From Sediminicola sp037203765 (lineage in GTDB: Bacteria > Bacteroidota > Bacteroidia > Flavobacteriales > Flavobacteriaceae), in contig NZ_JBBCAS010000004.1 of assembly GCF_037203765.1 (NCBI RefSeq), positions 124,001-188,000 of the forward strand: a DNA stretch of 64,000 nt, in the 5' to 3' direction. Position 1 is the first letter of the stretch; each line of letters opens with the position of its first letter. Shown in pieces: positions 36,130-45,538 of the stretch. The position numbers were made by a program, and so were the translations under genes. Below the pieces are notes generated by a model that searched no databases, was not told the DNA's origin, and saw only the letters and a list, made by a program, of their open reading frames with translations.

Positions 36130-38321
36130 TATTCCTTTTTTAAGATCAGTTCTACCTTGGTTCCCGTTTCATCCTCACGTAGGTCAGAAATTGTTACGGC
36201 CACCCTATCCTTGTACATATCGTTCAGGATGGCAATCCGTTTTTTGATATTGCCCATTCCTTTGGATCGCTGTTTCAATTGATTGGGGGTTTTTAGTTCC
36301 CCAGATTTTTTTCTGCCAATACCATCATCAGAAATTGTGATCAGGATCTCGTTATGTCCTTTTTCCTGTAATTCAATTTTCAAAAAACCCTTGTCCTCTT
36401 TATAACGAAGACCATGCCATATGGCATTCTCGATATAAGGCTGGAGCAGCATCGGAGGAATTTGGAATTTGTCGATCTCTATTCGATCATCCACATGAAG
36501 CTGGTACTCAAACTTATCGGGAAATCTACTGTGCTCCAATTTTACATAGAGCTCCAACAAATCCAACTCTTTGGTCAAGGGAATAAAATCCTCCTCTGAA
36601 TTTTCCAATACCGATCTCATCAAGGTTGAAAAATCACTCAAAAACCTATTGGCACTTCGTTCATCACTTTTGGCAATATAATTATTGACCGAGTTGAGGG
36701 CATTGAAAATAAAATGGGGGTTCATCTGGGAACGAAGTGATTTTAGGGCCAATAAATTGTTGGCCAATTTTTGTTGCCTATTGCTCCGGTAGAAGAAAAA
36801 CACCACCAAACCCATCAGCAATAATCCCAAGACCAGGGAATAAATGATCCATATCTGCCTTTTATTGCTTTCGGCAATCAGCTCTTGCTCCGTAAGCGCA
36901 AGATCGTATTTACTCTGTGATAGCTGCCGCTCCTGTTCCAATCCTGATATTCTGCTCTGTTTGGCCGCTATTTCCCGATTAAATCGTGCCGCCCTTGAGA
37001 GTTCCTGTTCTTTACGGACGTACAGGGTATCCACAACCGAAACATATTGCTGGTAGGTTTCCAAGGCTTTGGAATACTCCCCTGTATATTTGTACAATTC
37101 TGATAATTTCCGAGTGGCATCTTTTTGCACCACCAAATCGTCGTCGGCATCGGCCTCTTTTATACTTTGTTGCAGATAGGGAATAGCCTCACTAAGTTTA
37201 TCTTGGGCGATATACGCATTGGCAATCTTGTAATTGATGCGTTGGGTAGTAATGGTATCTACCATTGTTGACGGTTTATTTTTGGCGACCTTGGATTTGG
37301 GAATCCTATTGAGTTCATCCAAACTCTTTTTGCGCAATTCAATTTCTTCCGAATATTGACTTTTTTGATTATAAAAGTCCGCCACCTTCTCCTTTTCCTG
37401 TACGGCACGCTGAGGCGCCTGCTTACTTGCCAATTTTAAGGAACTGTCATAAAATTCTTCAGCTTGTTCCATTTTATTATCCTGCGCATAGGCTGTGCCT
37501 ATTTTAGAATTGAGATCGGTCATTTTTGGCGTGATCAAATTCTGCTTGGCCAACTGTAATCCCCTATTGTAATTCTTTAGGGCATCCATAATATTCCCTA
37601 GACCCATTTGTGCATCACCCAATCCTTCGTAAATCTCTACCTTCTGGTAAGGGATCATATCCCCACCTTTGACCAAAGCGAGAAAGATCCTTTCGGCATT
37701 ATCATAATCTCTGTTCATGAGATAGGATTTTCCCAATAAAATTTCTGTTTTAATGGTCCTATTGTTCCTAAGGGCATCCAGGTAATTGGCAATCGCCAGA
37801 TCATATTGCTTATGATAATGATAAATTTCGCCCAAGGCACTCAATGACTCGGCCATTTTCCCCTTGTCCCCCCTAGACCCCAATTTCAAAATGGATTTCG
37901 TTATAAAATCCAAACTAATATCAATGTTGGTCTTCTTGTATCGCAGAGCAGAATCCAACAACATCTGATGGGTAACCTTTGGATTGGATCGGTCGCCACC
38001 AGAGCTACCAGGAACATAACCTTCCACCAGAACCTTTAATTCCTCCTGATTTTTGACCATATAATACAAGGTCTGGAAATCTGAACCTTCAATGACCAAC
38101 CGATCGCCAATAGCAACCTTAAGTTTAAACTCCCCAAGGCCATTGGTGGTCGTATAGCTACCTTTTCCGTTGGTCACACTCACCCCACTGATCGGAGTAT
38201 TATTTTCTTTTCCAACCACAGTGCCTTGTAAGTCAAAAGTATTTCCCTTTGGTTTTACCTGTGATATCACCGTGGCAAAACAAAAAAGCAACAGGACTAC
38301 TATATATTTTCTTTTGGGCAT
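36129..38321 (-). CDS. LytS-like sensor histidine kinase with TPR sensor region
   Basis: 730 aa. Signal peptide (KYIVVLLLFCFATVIS), a CarboxypepD_reg-like domain (about residues 28-95; LQGTVVGKENNTPISGVSV), then TPR repeats (about 150-430) that are periplasmic by topology, a coiled segment, one transmembrane helix (about 487-507, IIYSLVLGLLLMGLVVFFF) and a cytoplasmic His_kinase domain with NPHFIFNALNS (phospho-acceptor His in this motif), the N-box LQPYIENAIWHGL and the G-box DDGIG. It signals to the LytTR regulator downstream. The carboxypeptidase-like domain in front of the TPRs is less usual and may serve as a ligand or partner-binding module. Confidence 0.93.
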   Translation of the reverse strand: MPKRKYIVVLLLFCFATVISQVKPKGNTFDLQGTVVGKENNTPISGVSVTNGKGSYTTTNGLGEFKLKVAIGDRLVIEGSDFQTLYYMVKNQEELKVLVEGYVPGSSGGDRSNPKVTHQMLLDSALRYKKTNIDISLDFITKSILKLGSRGDKGKMAESLSALGEIYHYHKQYDLAIANYLDALRNNRTIKTEILLGKSYLMNRDYDNAERIFLALVKGGDMIPYQKVEIYEGLGDAQMGLGNIMDALKNYNRGLQLAKQNLITPKMTDLNSKIGTAYAQDNKMEQAEEFYDSSLKLASKQAPQRAVQEKEKVADFYNQKSQYSEEIELRKKSLDELNRIPKSKVAKNKPSTMVDTITTQRINYKIANAYIAQDKLSEAIPYLQQSIKEADADDDLVVQKDATRKLSELYKYTGEYSKALETYQQYVSVVDTLYVRKEQELSRAARFNREIAAKQSRISGLEQERQLSQSKYDLALTEQELIAESNKRQIWIIYSLVLGLLLMGLVVFFFYRSNRQQKLANNLLALKSLRSQMNPHFIFNALNSVNNYIAKSDERSANRFLSDFSTLMRSVLENSEEDFIPLTKELDLLELYVKLEHSRFPDKFEYQLHVDDRIEIDKFQIPPMLLQPYIENAIWHGLRYKEDKGFLKIELQEKGHNEILITISDDGIGRKKSGELKTPNQLKQRSKGMGNIKKRIAILNDMYKDRVAVTISDLREDETGTKVELILKKE

Positions 38322-38537
38322 GTGGATTATTGATTGTGCTAAACTTAACTGATTTAAGTGATACTAAAAAATGTGAAAATCCGGATTCTTGACAAGTTTA
38401 GGCATCCTATACCCGCTTTACACATCCATAGGGTGCGTTCCCTCATTGCAATGTATGCTTCACTCATTGTAGGTTTTATAAATAAAAAGATGGATTTAGT
38501 TTTAAGGACAATTCAGTATTAATCAAAAACCAGAGAA

Positions 38538-39716
38538 ATGAAAAATCTTATACTAACAATCAGTTTGGGCATTTTGACGATAAGTATGGTCAATGCCCAT
38601 GGTGCCTCTACCCCAGCAAAGGACAATCCTGTATCACTAGGGTATTCCCCAGCTCTAAAAAAACTGGAAACCAAATCTAGACCAAAAGTTAAAATAGCGC
38701 TGTTATTGGACACCAGCAATAGCATGGATGGCCTAATCAATCAGGCAAAAGCCCAATTGTGGGATGTCGTGAACAAATTCGGCTATGTTAAATGTGGCAA
38801 TGACACTAGGCCCCAACTGCAAATTGCCATCTACGAGTACGGTAATGACAATCTATCACCCAAAGAAGGATACATTAGGCAGGTGATTGGTTTTAGCGGT
38901 GATCTGGATGAGATTTCCGAAAAGCTCTTTTCCCTAACCACCAATGGCGGAGAGGAATATTGCGGGCAGGCCATACAGACTTCCCTGAACCAGCTGGAAT
39001 GGGGCAAAAATGAGGACGATCTAAAACTTATATTTATTGCAGGGAACGAACCCTTTACCCAAGGCCGACTGAATTATTGGGACGCTGCCACCAATGCCAA
39101 AGAAAAGGACATTGTGGTCAATACCATCTTTTGTGGTGATTACGAGCAAGGCATCTCCACCAAATGGAAGCATGGGGCAACAATGACGGGTGGGGAATAT
39201 ATGGCCATTGACCACAACAGAAAAGTAGTGCATATGGTCACTCCTTATGACGAGGTGATCATACAATTGAATGCCCGACTTAACAAAACCTATATTTCCT
39301 ACGGCGCTTTGGGAGCATCAAAAATGGCCATGCAGAGCAGACAGGACCAAAATGCAGAAGCTCTAGAAGAAGCTGTTATGGTAAAAAGAGCGGTGAGCAA
39401 AAGTTCCAGACTGTACAGCAATTCAGAATGGGATTTAGTGGACGCCTCCAAAAGCGCCGATTTTGACGTTTCAAAAGTTAATAAAGAGCAGTTGCCACAA
39501 GAATTAAAAAACAAGTCGGACCAAGAAATAGCCCAGTTCATACAAACCAAGAAGCAAGAACGGGATAAGATCCAAAAAGAAATACAATCGCTCAATTCCA
39601 AGCGCGAGGCCTATTTGGCAAAAAACCAAAAAGATCCCTCTGAGGGAGCATTGGAAAACGCACTTTTATCGGCCATAAAGAAACAGGCCATGAAGAAAAA
39701 TTATACTTGGGAGTAG
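38538..39716 (+). CDS. Secreted von Willebrand factor A domain protein
   Basis: 392 aa, with signal peptide (LILTISLGILTISMVNA). A vWA domain covers about residues 50-270 with an intact MIDAS motif DTSNSM (Asp58, Ser60, Ser62), so metal-dependent protein binding is expected. The C-terminal third (about 310-392) is helical and very Lys/Gln/Glu-rich (AQFIQTKKQERDKIQKEIQSLN), a likely coiled coil. It is probably periplasmic. It is divergent from the two-component genes and convergent with a PorP/SprF gene; a terminator follows. Function beyond adhesion or scaffolding is unknown. Confidence 0.88.
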   Translation: MKNLILTISLGILTISMVNAHGASTPAKDNPVSLGYSPALKKLETKSRPKVKIALLLDTSNSMDGLINQAKAQLWDVVNKFGYVKCGNDTRPQLQIAIYEYGNDNLSPKEGYIRQVIGFSGDLDEISEKLFSLTTNGGEEYCGQAIQTSLNQLEWGKNEDDLKLIFIAGNEPFTQGRLNYWDAATNAKEKDIVVNTIFCGDYEQGISTKWKHGATMTGGEYMAIDHNRKVVHMVTPYDEVIIQLNARLNKTYISYGALGASKMAMQSRQDQNAEALEEAVMVKRAVSKSSRLYSNSEWDLVDASKSADFDVSKVNKEQLPQELKNKSDQEIAQFIQTKKQERDKIQKEIQSLNSKREAYLAKNQKDPSEGALENALLSAIKKQAMKKNYTWE

Positions 39717-39726
39717 ATCATAGATG

Positions 39727-39761
39727 CAAGCTTATGGCCCAAAAGCGATAGGCTTGTTTTT
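39727..39761 (+). terminator. Terminator after vWA gene
   Basis: Inverted repeat caagcttat/ataggcttg (one G-U pair) with a 12-nt loop and a T5 tract. It overlaps the last bases of the convergent PorP/SprF gene by 2 bp. Confidence 0.65.
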
Positions 39762-40749
39762 AATTGACAGCCGGACATTTACAATCAAACCTCTTTTCTG
39801 CCTGACCAAAGTCGTACCCTAAAGTGATCTGATGGAACCCTCCATTGTCAAATCTGATATCCCCCATTTGGTATGAATAGTTATAGGACACCAAAAACTG
39901 ACCTATGTTGGCACCTACAATGGGTGTTACCAATTGTAATCTTTGTTGTCCAAAATCACCATTGGTCTGGAATTGGGCCCCATCAAAACTTCTTCTGTAG
40001 GACAAACCACCCCAAATAGTACCAAAAGGCACAGTCTTGTAAACCTTGGTGTTGATATCAATTGTTTTTTCTTTCGTAAAATCGGTCATCTGGAACAATA
40101 CGGAAGGCTCCAACTGAATTTCTCTTTTTCCAAAAACATACCCTACTGAAAACAAATATCTCCTTAGGTTATCGAACTCCTGAGCCGTGTATAGATCACG
40201 CCCACTTCCCAGGGCATTCAATACTGCGGTATGGGCATAAAATTCCAAAAAGTTATATGAAAAGCCAAAATCCACATTGAAATAGGCAGCCGTATTTTTA
40301 ACGCCCGTAATCAAGGGATCTGGAACGATGGATCTAAATTCGGTTTCATCCAAGCTGCTCAATATTACGCCAACACTGGCTCCAAATGACAATTGGTTCA
40401 AAAACCGTGCATCGCCTCCTAATTTCAAATGATGGGCATAAGTTCCTTTAAATCCGGTTTGGGAGTGGTAACCGTTGGCATCATTAAATAATATTCCCCC
40501 CAATCCACTATTTTCACCAACCCTGAAATTGGCATTAAAAGTCTGAAGGCTTGGAGCTTCATCTACATTGAACCATTGCTTTCTTGCCGTAAGTCTAATT
40601 TTACCCCCATCACTGATCCCCGCCATGGATGGATAGACCAAATAGTAATTGTCCGCGAGGTAGTCAAAATACACCGGTATTCCTTCCTGTGCCATGGCTG
40701 GTGTACTAAGAGCAAAAGAAGCCATCAAAGCTAAAAGAAGTCGTTTCAT
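39760..40749 (-). CDS. PorP/SprF-family outer-membrane protein, unpaired
   Basis: 329 aa. Signal peptide (MKRLLLALMASFALSTPAMAQ) followed by the PorP/SprF family pattern: DNYYLVYPSMAGISDGGKIRLTARKQWFNVDEAP, then barrel strands and a final GGFHQITLGYDFG. It ends unusually with a Cys pair (KRFDCKCPAVN). The family assists type IX secretion or retention of large surface proteins, but here no such partner or OmpA gene adjoins. It has its own good promoter just upstream. Partner unknown. Confidence 0.9.
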   Translation of the reverse strand: MKRLLLALMASFALSTPAMAQEGIPVYFDYLADNYYLVYPSMAGISDGGKIRLTARKQWFNVDEAPSLQTFNANFRVGENSGLGGILFNDANGYHSQTGFKGTYAHHLKLGGDARFLNQLSFGASVGVILSSLDETEFRSIVPDPLITGVKNTAAYFNVDFGFSYNFLEFYAHTAVLNALGSGRDLYTAQEFDNLRRYLFSVGYVFGKREIQLEPSVLFQMTDFTKEKTIDINTKVYKTVPFGTIWGGLSYRRSFDGAQFQTNGDFGQQRLQLVTPIVGANIGQFLVSYNYSYQMGDIRFDNGGFHQITLGYDFGQAEKRFDCKCPAVN

Positions 40750-40781
40750 CTAAAAAATGGGGTAAATATTCCTAAACCGTC

Positions 40782-40811
40782 CAAATATAAAATATAACGG
40801 ATGAAATACAA
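40782..40811 (-). promoter_or_regulatory. Promoter for unpaired PorP/SprF gene
   Basis: Minus strand TTG (40809-40811), 19-nt spacer, then TATATTTG (40782-40789), a full match to the Bacteroidota TTG-N19-TAnnTTTG consensus, 33 bp before the ATG. Confidence 0.6.
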
Positions 40812-40847
40812 CATTAGTATAAAGTGGGTAAAATAGGAATTCCTTTG

Positions 40848-40855
40848 TACTTTTG
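40848..40855 (+). promoter_or_regulatory. -7 element for the Nfu gene
   Basis: TACTTTTG fully matches TAnnTTTG and lies 17 bp before the Nfu ATG. No clear -33 element was found at the usual distance. Confidence 0.45.
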
Positions 40856-40872
40856 CATAAAATATTTTTCTT

Positions 40873-41775
40873 ATGAAGGAGTACACCATTACCATATACG
40901 AAACTACCAACCCACAGATATTAAAATTTGAGACCAACCATTTCATAACCAAAAACAACAATTATGAATTTAAGGATATTGATCAGGCGAAGAATTCACC
41001 CTTGGCCCAGCAATTATTCTATCTTCCGTTCGTAAAAACAGTCTATATCTCTGGTAATTTTATTGCCTTGGAGCGTTATGATATTGTACAGTGGTCCGAT
41101 GTCCGCGATGAAGTGGCACAACAGATTGTAGAATACCTCAACAGCGGTGCCCCTATTGTCCATGAAGAACTGGACCAGAAAAAGGTTCCCGCGACAGTGT
41201 ATGCAGAAAACACACCAAACCCTGCAGCCATGCGTTTTGTATCCAATAAAATGTTGGTACCTACCGCTTTTGAGTTCAAAAATATTGATGAAGCCAAAGA
41301 TTCTGCATTGGCAACTGCCCTTTTTAAGTTTCCTTTTGTCAAGGAAGTATTCTTTGATGAGAATTATGTGTCCGTAATCAAATACGACGTTGCAGATTGG
41401 AATGACATCACCTTGGAAATAAGGGAATTTATCAGAGAATTCCTTGCCGATGGTAAAGAAGTGGTTTCAGCTACCAGTGTTGCCAAACAAAAAGCGGAAG
41501 CTCCTTCCAGCCAAGTCCATACGGACAATTTGGACGACACCTCCAAAAAAATCATAGATATCCTGGAAGAATACGTAAAACCTGCCGTAGCCAGCGATGG
41601 TGGAAACATACTTTTCAAATCCTACGATGCGGAAAGCAAAACGGTAAATGTTGTTTTGCAGGGAGCATGCAGTGGTTGCCCTTCCTCCACTTTTACCTTA
41701 AAGAACGGCATTGAGAATATGTTAAAGAATATGATGGGTGATAAGATCAACGAGGTGGTTGCCCTTAACGGTTAA
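40873..41775 (+). CDS. Nfu-type iron-sulfur cluster scaffold protein
   Basis: 300 aa. Two tandem Nfu_N domains (about residues 1-95 and 105-195; both contain a (T/A)xNP..(L/M)(K/R)F segment and a F(L/K)FPFVK-like core) precede a C-terminal NifU domain (about 220-300) with the cluster-binding CxxC, Cys266 and Cys269, in GACSGCPSS. It acts in the cytosol, carrying [4Fe-4S] or [2Fe-2S] clusters to apoproteins. The duplicated N-terminal domain makes it longer than the usual ~190-aa Nfu with a single Nfu_N. It is a monocistronic unit with promoter and terminator. Confidence 0.93.
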   Translation: MKEYTITIYETTNPQILKFETNHFITKNNNYEFKDIDQAKNSPLAQQLFYLPFVKTVYISGNFIALERYDIVQWSDVRDEVAQQIVEYLNSGAPIVHEELDQKKVPATVYAENTPNPAAMRFVSNKMLVPTAFEFKNIDEAKDSALATALFKFPFVKEVFFDENYVSVIKYDVADWNDITLEIREFIREFLADGKEVVSATSVAKQKAEAPSSQVHTDNLDDTSKKIIDILEEYVKPAVASDGGNILFKSYDAESKTVNVVLQGACSGCPSSTFTLKNGIENMLKNMMGDKINEVVALNG

Positions 41776-41815
41776 TTTTTAGGAAAATCAAATACGTGTT
41801 AACAACAAAATTTTT

Positions 41816-41841
41816 AAAGCGCCTTTTATAGGCGCTTTTTT
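41816..41841 (+). terminator. Rho-independent terminator after Nfu gene
   Basis: Perfect 8-bp stem aaagcgcc/ggcgcttt with a 7-nt loop followed by T tract. It lies 40 bp past the Nfu stop and ends before the true start of the DUF255 gene. Confidence 0.9.
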
Positions 41842-41904
41842 ATGTCTTATAAACCCCTCTTTTGTACCTTCATAGCTAGAACAACTCCAAACGCATTATC
41901 TCTT

Positions 41905-43956
41905 ATGGCCCACAAACACACCAACAACCTCATTCATGAGAGCAGCCCTTACCTTCTCCAACACGCCCATAATCCGGTACACTGGGAGGCATGGAGCAAA
42001 GAACTGATGGATCGCGCACAAAAGGAAAACAAATTGGTCTTGGTCAGTATAGGCTATGCTGCCTGCCACTGGTGCCATGTCATGGAACACGAATGTTTTG
42101 AGGATGAGGCCGTAGCCGCGGTCATGAACGAACACTTTATCTGCATCAAAATAGACCGGGAAGAGCGACCGGATATTGATCATATCTATATGGAAGCCCT
42201 ACAAATGATGACCGGCAGTGGCGGATGGCCCCTCAATGTAGTGACCCTTCCCGACGGCAAACCCTTTTGGGGCGCCACCTACGTAAAAAAACAGGACTGG
42301 GTGACCGTATTGAAACAACTCTGGGATTTGTATCAGAAGGAACCCAAAAAGGTCATACAATATGCCGAAAATTTAGCCGAAGGAATCCGTACCATCAATT
42401 TGGTGGAGAGAAAAGAGGGAATTCCGGTAATCTCCATGCCAAATTTAAAGGAGGCCATTGCGCTATGGTCATCCTATTTCGATACATTTTTGGGCGGACA
42501 TAAACGGGCACCAAAATTTATGATGCCCTGTAATTTGGATTTCCTCCTACATTATGCCCATGTGACCAAGGACGAAGCTATACATGACTATGTCAATGTA
42601 ACCTTGACCCGCATGGCCAATGGGGGTATTTTTGATCATATCGGGGGTGGATTTTCAAGATATGCCGTAGACACAAAATGGCATGTTCCACATTTTGAAA
42701 AAATGCTCTACGACAATGGACAGATGGTTAGTGTATATGCCAAAGCATTTGCTGTGACCCAAAACGACCTCTACAAAAAGATCGTCGAAGAAACGATCAA
42801 CTTTGTGACCAGGGAACTTATGGCCCCAAACTACGGTTTCTATTCTTCTTTGGATGCTGATAGTCTAAACAAGGAAGGAACGCTGGAGGAAGGAGCCTAT
42901 TACGTATGGACAAAAACTGAACTGCAGCAATTACTGGGAAATGATTATAACGTATTCCAGGATTATTACAATATCAATGAATATGGGCACTGGGAGCATG
43001 GAAACTACGTGCTGATCAAAGATATACCCGATATGGAAATTGCGGAGAGACACGGACTGACGGTTACGGCATTGGGTGATATTATAGAGGGCTGCAAAAA
43101 AATCTTAATAAAGGAAAGGGACAAAAGGAACCCACCCCGATTGGATGATAAGATATTGACCTCTTGGAACGCATTGATGCTTAAAGGCCTGGTGGATGCC
43201 TCCAAATACCTAAGGAACGATGACTATTTAAAACTTGCGATCAAGAATGCAAATTTCATCCTGACACATTTGACCGATAAGGAAGACGGACTCTTTCACA
43301 ACCACAAAGATGGCAGAAGTACCATATCCGGTTTTTTAGAAGATTATGCTGCCTTGATAGATGCCTTTTTTGCGCTCTACGAAGCCAGTTTTGAAGAGAA
43401 GTGGTTGCTAAAAGCCAAGGCATTGCTGAACCATTGTATCAAAAACTTTTATGATGATAAAAGTGCCCTGTTCTTTTTTACTGCAAAAAATGATGATTTT
43501 ATAATACGAAGGTCCTTGGAGGTATCCGATAATGTCATACCCGCTTCCAATAGTATCATGGCCAATTGTTTATTTAAATTTGGAAAACTTTTCCCTTCTG
43601 AAGCCTACAGTACCATTGCCCAACAAATGCTTTTGAATGTTCAGGAGAATTTTGCCAAAAATGCCCAGGGCCACGCCCATTGGTTACATTTGGTATTATA
43701 CCACCATTTTGACTTTTATGAAATTGCCATTATCGGAAGCGAAGCAGAAGACAAAAGAACAGAAATCAATGGCCATTATCTCCCGCAGGCCTTGGTGGCA
43801 GGTAGTCAAGAAGCTACAAGTACGCTACTAGTATTGCAAAATAGATTCGTGGAGCACCAGACCCCCATCTACCTCTGCCAAGATACAAGTTGCAAATTAC
43901 CCGTAAACACCATTGAAGAGGCCCTATCACAGCTGAATGCCGGAAACAAGGATTAA
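41905..43956 (+). CDS. DUF255/thioredoxin-domain protein (YyaL/SPATA20 family)
   Basis: 683 aa from ATG 41905. A start at 41842 would lie directly on the terminator T-tract and add an unlikely leader, while the chosen start gives the family's typical opening NLIHESSPYLLQHAHNPVHW. The N-terminal thioredoxin-like domain has CHWC in ACHWCHVMEHECFEDE and later KIDREERPDID. The rest is an alpha/alpha-barrel resembling glycosidase-type toroids (GGGFSRYAVDTKWHVPHFEKMLYDNGQ). The family is widespread, cytosolic, and of uncertain function. It stands as a single gene. Confidence 0.9.
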   Translation: MAHKHTNNLIHESSPYLLQHAHNPVHWEAWSKELMDRAQKENKLVLVSIGYAACHWCHVMEHECFEDEAVAAVMNEHFICIKIDREERPDIDHIYMEALQMMTGSGGWPLNVVTLPDGKPFWGATYVKKQDWVTVLKQLWDLYQKEPKKVIQYAENLAEGIRTINLVERKEGIPVISMPNLKEAIALWSSYFDTFLGGHKRAPKFMMPCNLDFLLHYAHVTKDEAIHDYVNVTLTRMANGGIFDHIGGGFSRYAVDTKWHVPHFEKMLYDNGQMVSVYAKAFAVTQNDLYKKIVEETINFVTRELMAPNYGFYSSLDADSLNKEGTLEEGAYYVWTKTELQQLLGNDYNVFQDYYNINEYGHWEHGNYVLIKDIPDMEIAERHGLTVTALGDIIEGCKKILIKERDKRNPPRLDDKILTSWNALMLKGLVDASKYLRNDDYLKLAIKNANFILTHLTDKEDGLFHNHKDGRSTISGFLEDYAALIDAFFALYEASFEEKWLLKAKALLNHCIKNFYDDKSALFFFTAKNDDFIIRRSLEVSDNVIPASNSIMANCLFKFGKLFPSEAYSTIAQQMLLNVQENFAKNAQGHAHWLHLVLYHHFDFYEIAIIGSEAEDKRTEINGHYLPQALVAGSQEATSTLLVLQNRFVEHQTPIYLCQDTSCKLPVNTIEEALSQLNAGNKD

Positions 43957-43980
43957 CAGTACTTTAAGCCCATAAACTTG

Positions 43981-43997
43981 ATAGGAGACCCTATTTT
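43981..43997 (+). terminator. Weak terminator after DUF255 gene
   Basis: Short stem atagg/cctat with a 4-nt loop followed by a T-rich run interrupted by G. It is weak and may only attenuate. Confidence 0.4.
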
Positions 43998-44030
43998 TTG
44001 TTTTTTTGTGTTAAAATTTAGAAAAAGTAT

Positions 44031-44849
44031 ATGATAGAAATTGACAAAGTAGAAAAATACGCGAGTGATTTGACCCAATGGGCCATTGAGTTTTTACCAA
44101 ATTTAATAGCTGCCGTGCTCATCCTATTCATAGGGTTATGGGTGGTCAAAATAATCAATAAACTAGTCCATAAATTCTTTGAGAAACAAGAATTTGACAA
44201 AGCTCTGGAGCACTTCCTACAAAGCTTTATCAGCGTTGCCCTAAAATTTCTGTTGTTTGTATTGGTGATAACGCAATTGGGCGTACAGTCGTCCTCATTG
44301 GTAGCCATAGTGGGTGCCGCCGGACTTGCAGTTGGATTGGCCCTACAGGGATCGTTGGCAAATTTTGCCGGTGGTGTATTGATTCTGATCTTCAAACCCT
44401 TTAAAGTGGGGGACTTTATTTCGGCCCAAGGGGTAGACGGTACGGTTACCGAGATTTCCATTTTCACTACAAAACTGAGCACCTTCGGAAATCAGATTGC
44501 CATAGTTCCAAACGGACAATTGTCCAATAACAATATCATTAATTACAATGCACAGGAAACCCGACGTGATAAGATTACCATGGGTATTGGATACGGTGCC
44601 AACATAAAAGAGGCCAAGGACATTTTATTGCAGATCTGTGCAGAAAATGAAACCATCTTAAAGGATCCAGCTCCGGTAGTTTATGTGGATGCCTTGGCAG
44701 ATAGTTCTGTGAACCTATCCCTACGTTTTTGGGCCAAGAACCCTGATTTCTGGGATGCCCATTTTTATGTTATGGAACAAGCCAAATATAGGTTTGATGC
44801 CGCAGGAATTGAAATACCATTTCCACAAAGGGTTATGCACAAGGCCTAA
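44031..44849 (+). CDS. Small-conductance mechanosensitive channel (MscS family)
   Basis: 272 aa. Three membrane helices (about residues 18-42, 58-80 and 85-105) lead into the pore helix VGAAGLAVGLALQGSLANFAGGVLIL, which has the alanine/glycine-packing of MscS TM3, then the beta domain (FKPFKVGDFISAQGVDGTV) and alpha/beta C-terminal domain ending FPQR. It is an inner-membrane channel releasing solutes on hypo-osmotic shock; length equals E. coli MscS (286). Its stop overlaps the convergent tsaB stop by 4 bp (CTAA). Confidence 0.95.
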   Translation: MIEIDKVEKYASDLTQWAIEFLPNLIAAVLILFIGLWVVKIINKLVHKFFEKQEFDKALEHFLQSFISVALKFLLFVLVITQLGVQSSSLVAIVGAAGLAVGLALQGSLANFAGGVLILIFKPFKVGDFISAQGVDGTVTEISIFTTKLSTFGNQIAIVPNGQLSNNNIINYNAQETRRDKITMGIGYGANIKEAKDILLQICAENETILKDPAPVVYVDALADSSVNLSLRFWAKNPDFWDAHFYVMEQAKYRFDAAGIEIPFPQRVMHKA

Positions 44850-45520
44850 ACCTTCTTCTGCTGCAATACAAAATCTTTTAAGTAGTAGGGTTCGAAGTAA
44901 GCGACGTTTTCAAATTCGCTTGCTTCGAATTTTTTTTGGGATAACTGGGCCATCTCCCTTGCCGATGGTACTACCTTGGTATCCAAGACAACATTTTGAT
45001 GCTGGATGATCTCCCTGCACTTTTCAGCCCCACTGCCTATGATATGAACGGAATGGGATTTTAAATATTCCCGAAACGAATCAGGGGTGATTATTTCAGC
45101 TTCGGTAGCTCTTATTTCTTGCCAATCACGGTCATATACTGCAGAATACACCTCCATTCTTCGTGCGTCCAATACGGGAACAATTAAGTGATCCTGGGAT
45201 ACCACAAGTTGGTGGGCCATACTCTCCAAGGTGGGAATTGAAATAAGTGGCACCTCCAAGGAAAAGCACAATCCCTTGGCAGCAGAAACACCGATACGAA
45301 GTCCGGTATAAGATCCTGGACCCTTACTTACCGCAACGGCATCAATATCCTGTAAAGAAAAGGAAGCCTCCTCCAAGACTTCCTTTATATAATTATGTAA
45401 CTGTTCCGCATGGGAATAATTGGCACTATCATTTTCCTTGATCGCTAGTACCTTTCCTTCTTGCGCCAAACTAACCGAACAATTGGTTGTTGCGGTCTCT
45501 AAATTTAATATCAAAGCCAT
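44846..45520 (-). CDS. tsaB: tRNA threonylcarbamoyladenosine biosynthesis protein TsaB
   Basis: 224 aa. Actin-like ASKHA fold with LNLETATTNCSVSL at the start and VSKGPGSYTGLRIGVSAAKGLCF, the TsaB signature; the TsaD metal-binding HxxxH pair is absent, as expected. It joins TsaD and TsaE to make the universal t6A37 modification of ANN-decoding tRNAs in the cytosol. Length is standard (about 220-235). It is the last gene after the efflux operon, 18 bp past... the TolC stop lies just beyond its ATG, with spacing too small for a separate terminator, so it probably has its own promoter inside the TolC 3' end or is not co-transcribed in a regulated way. Confidence 0.95.
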   Translation of the reverse strand: MALILNLETATTNCSVSLAQEGKVLAIKENDSANYSHAEQLHNYIKEVLEEASFSLQDIDAVAVSKGPGSYTGLRIGVSAAKGLCFSLEVPLISIPTLESMAHQLVVSQDHLIVPVLDARRMEVYSAVYDRDWQEIRATEAEIITPDSFREYLKSHSVHIIGSGAEKCREIIQHQNVVLDTKVVPSAREMAQLSQKKFEASEFENVAYFEPYYLKDFVLQQKKV

Positions 45521-45538
45521 AATGGCTACAAATATACT

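Noticed and set aside
41842..41904. Upstream start of the DUF255 gene
   Set aside because: It lies on the T tract of the Nfu terminator; the family's N-terminal motif follows the ATG at 41,905.
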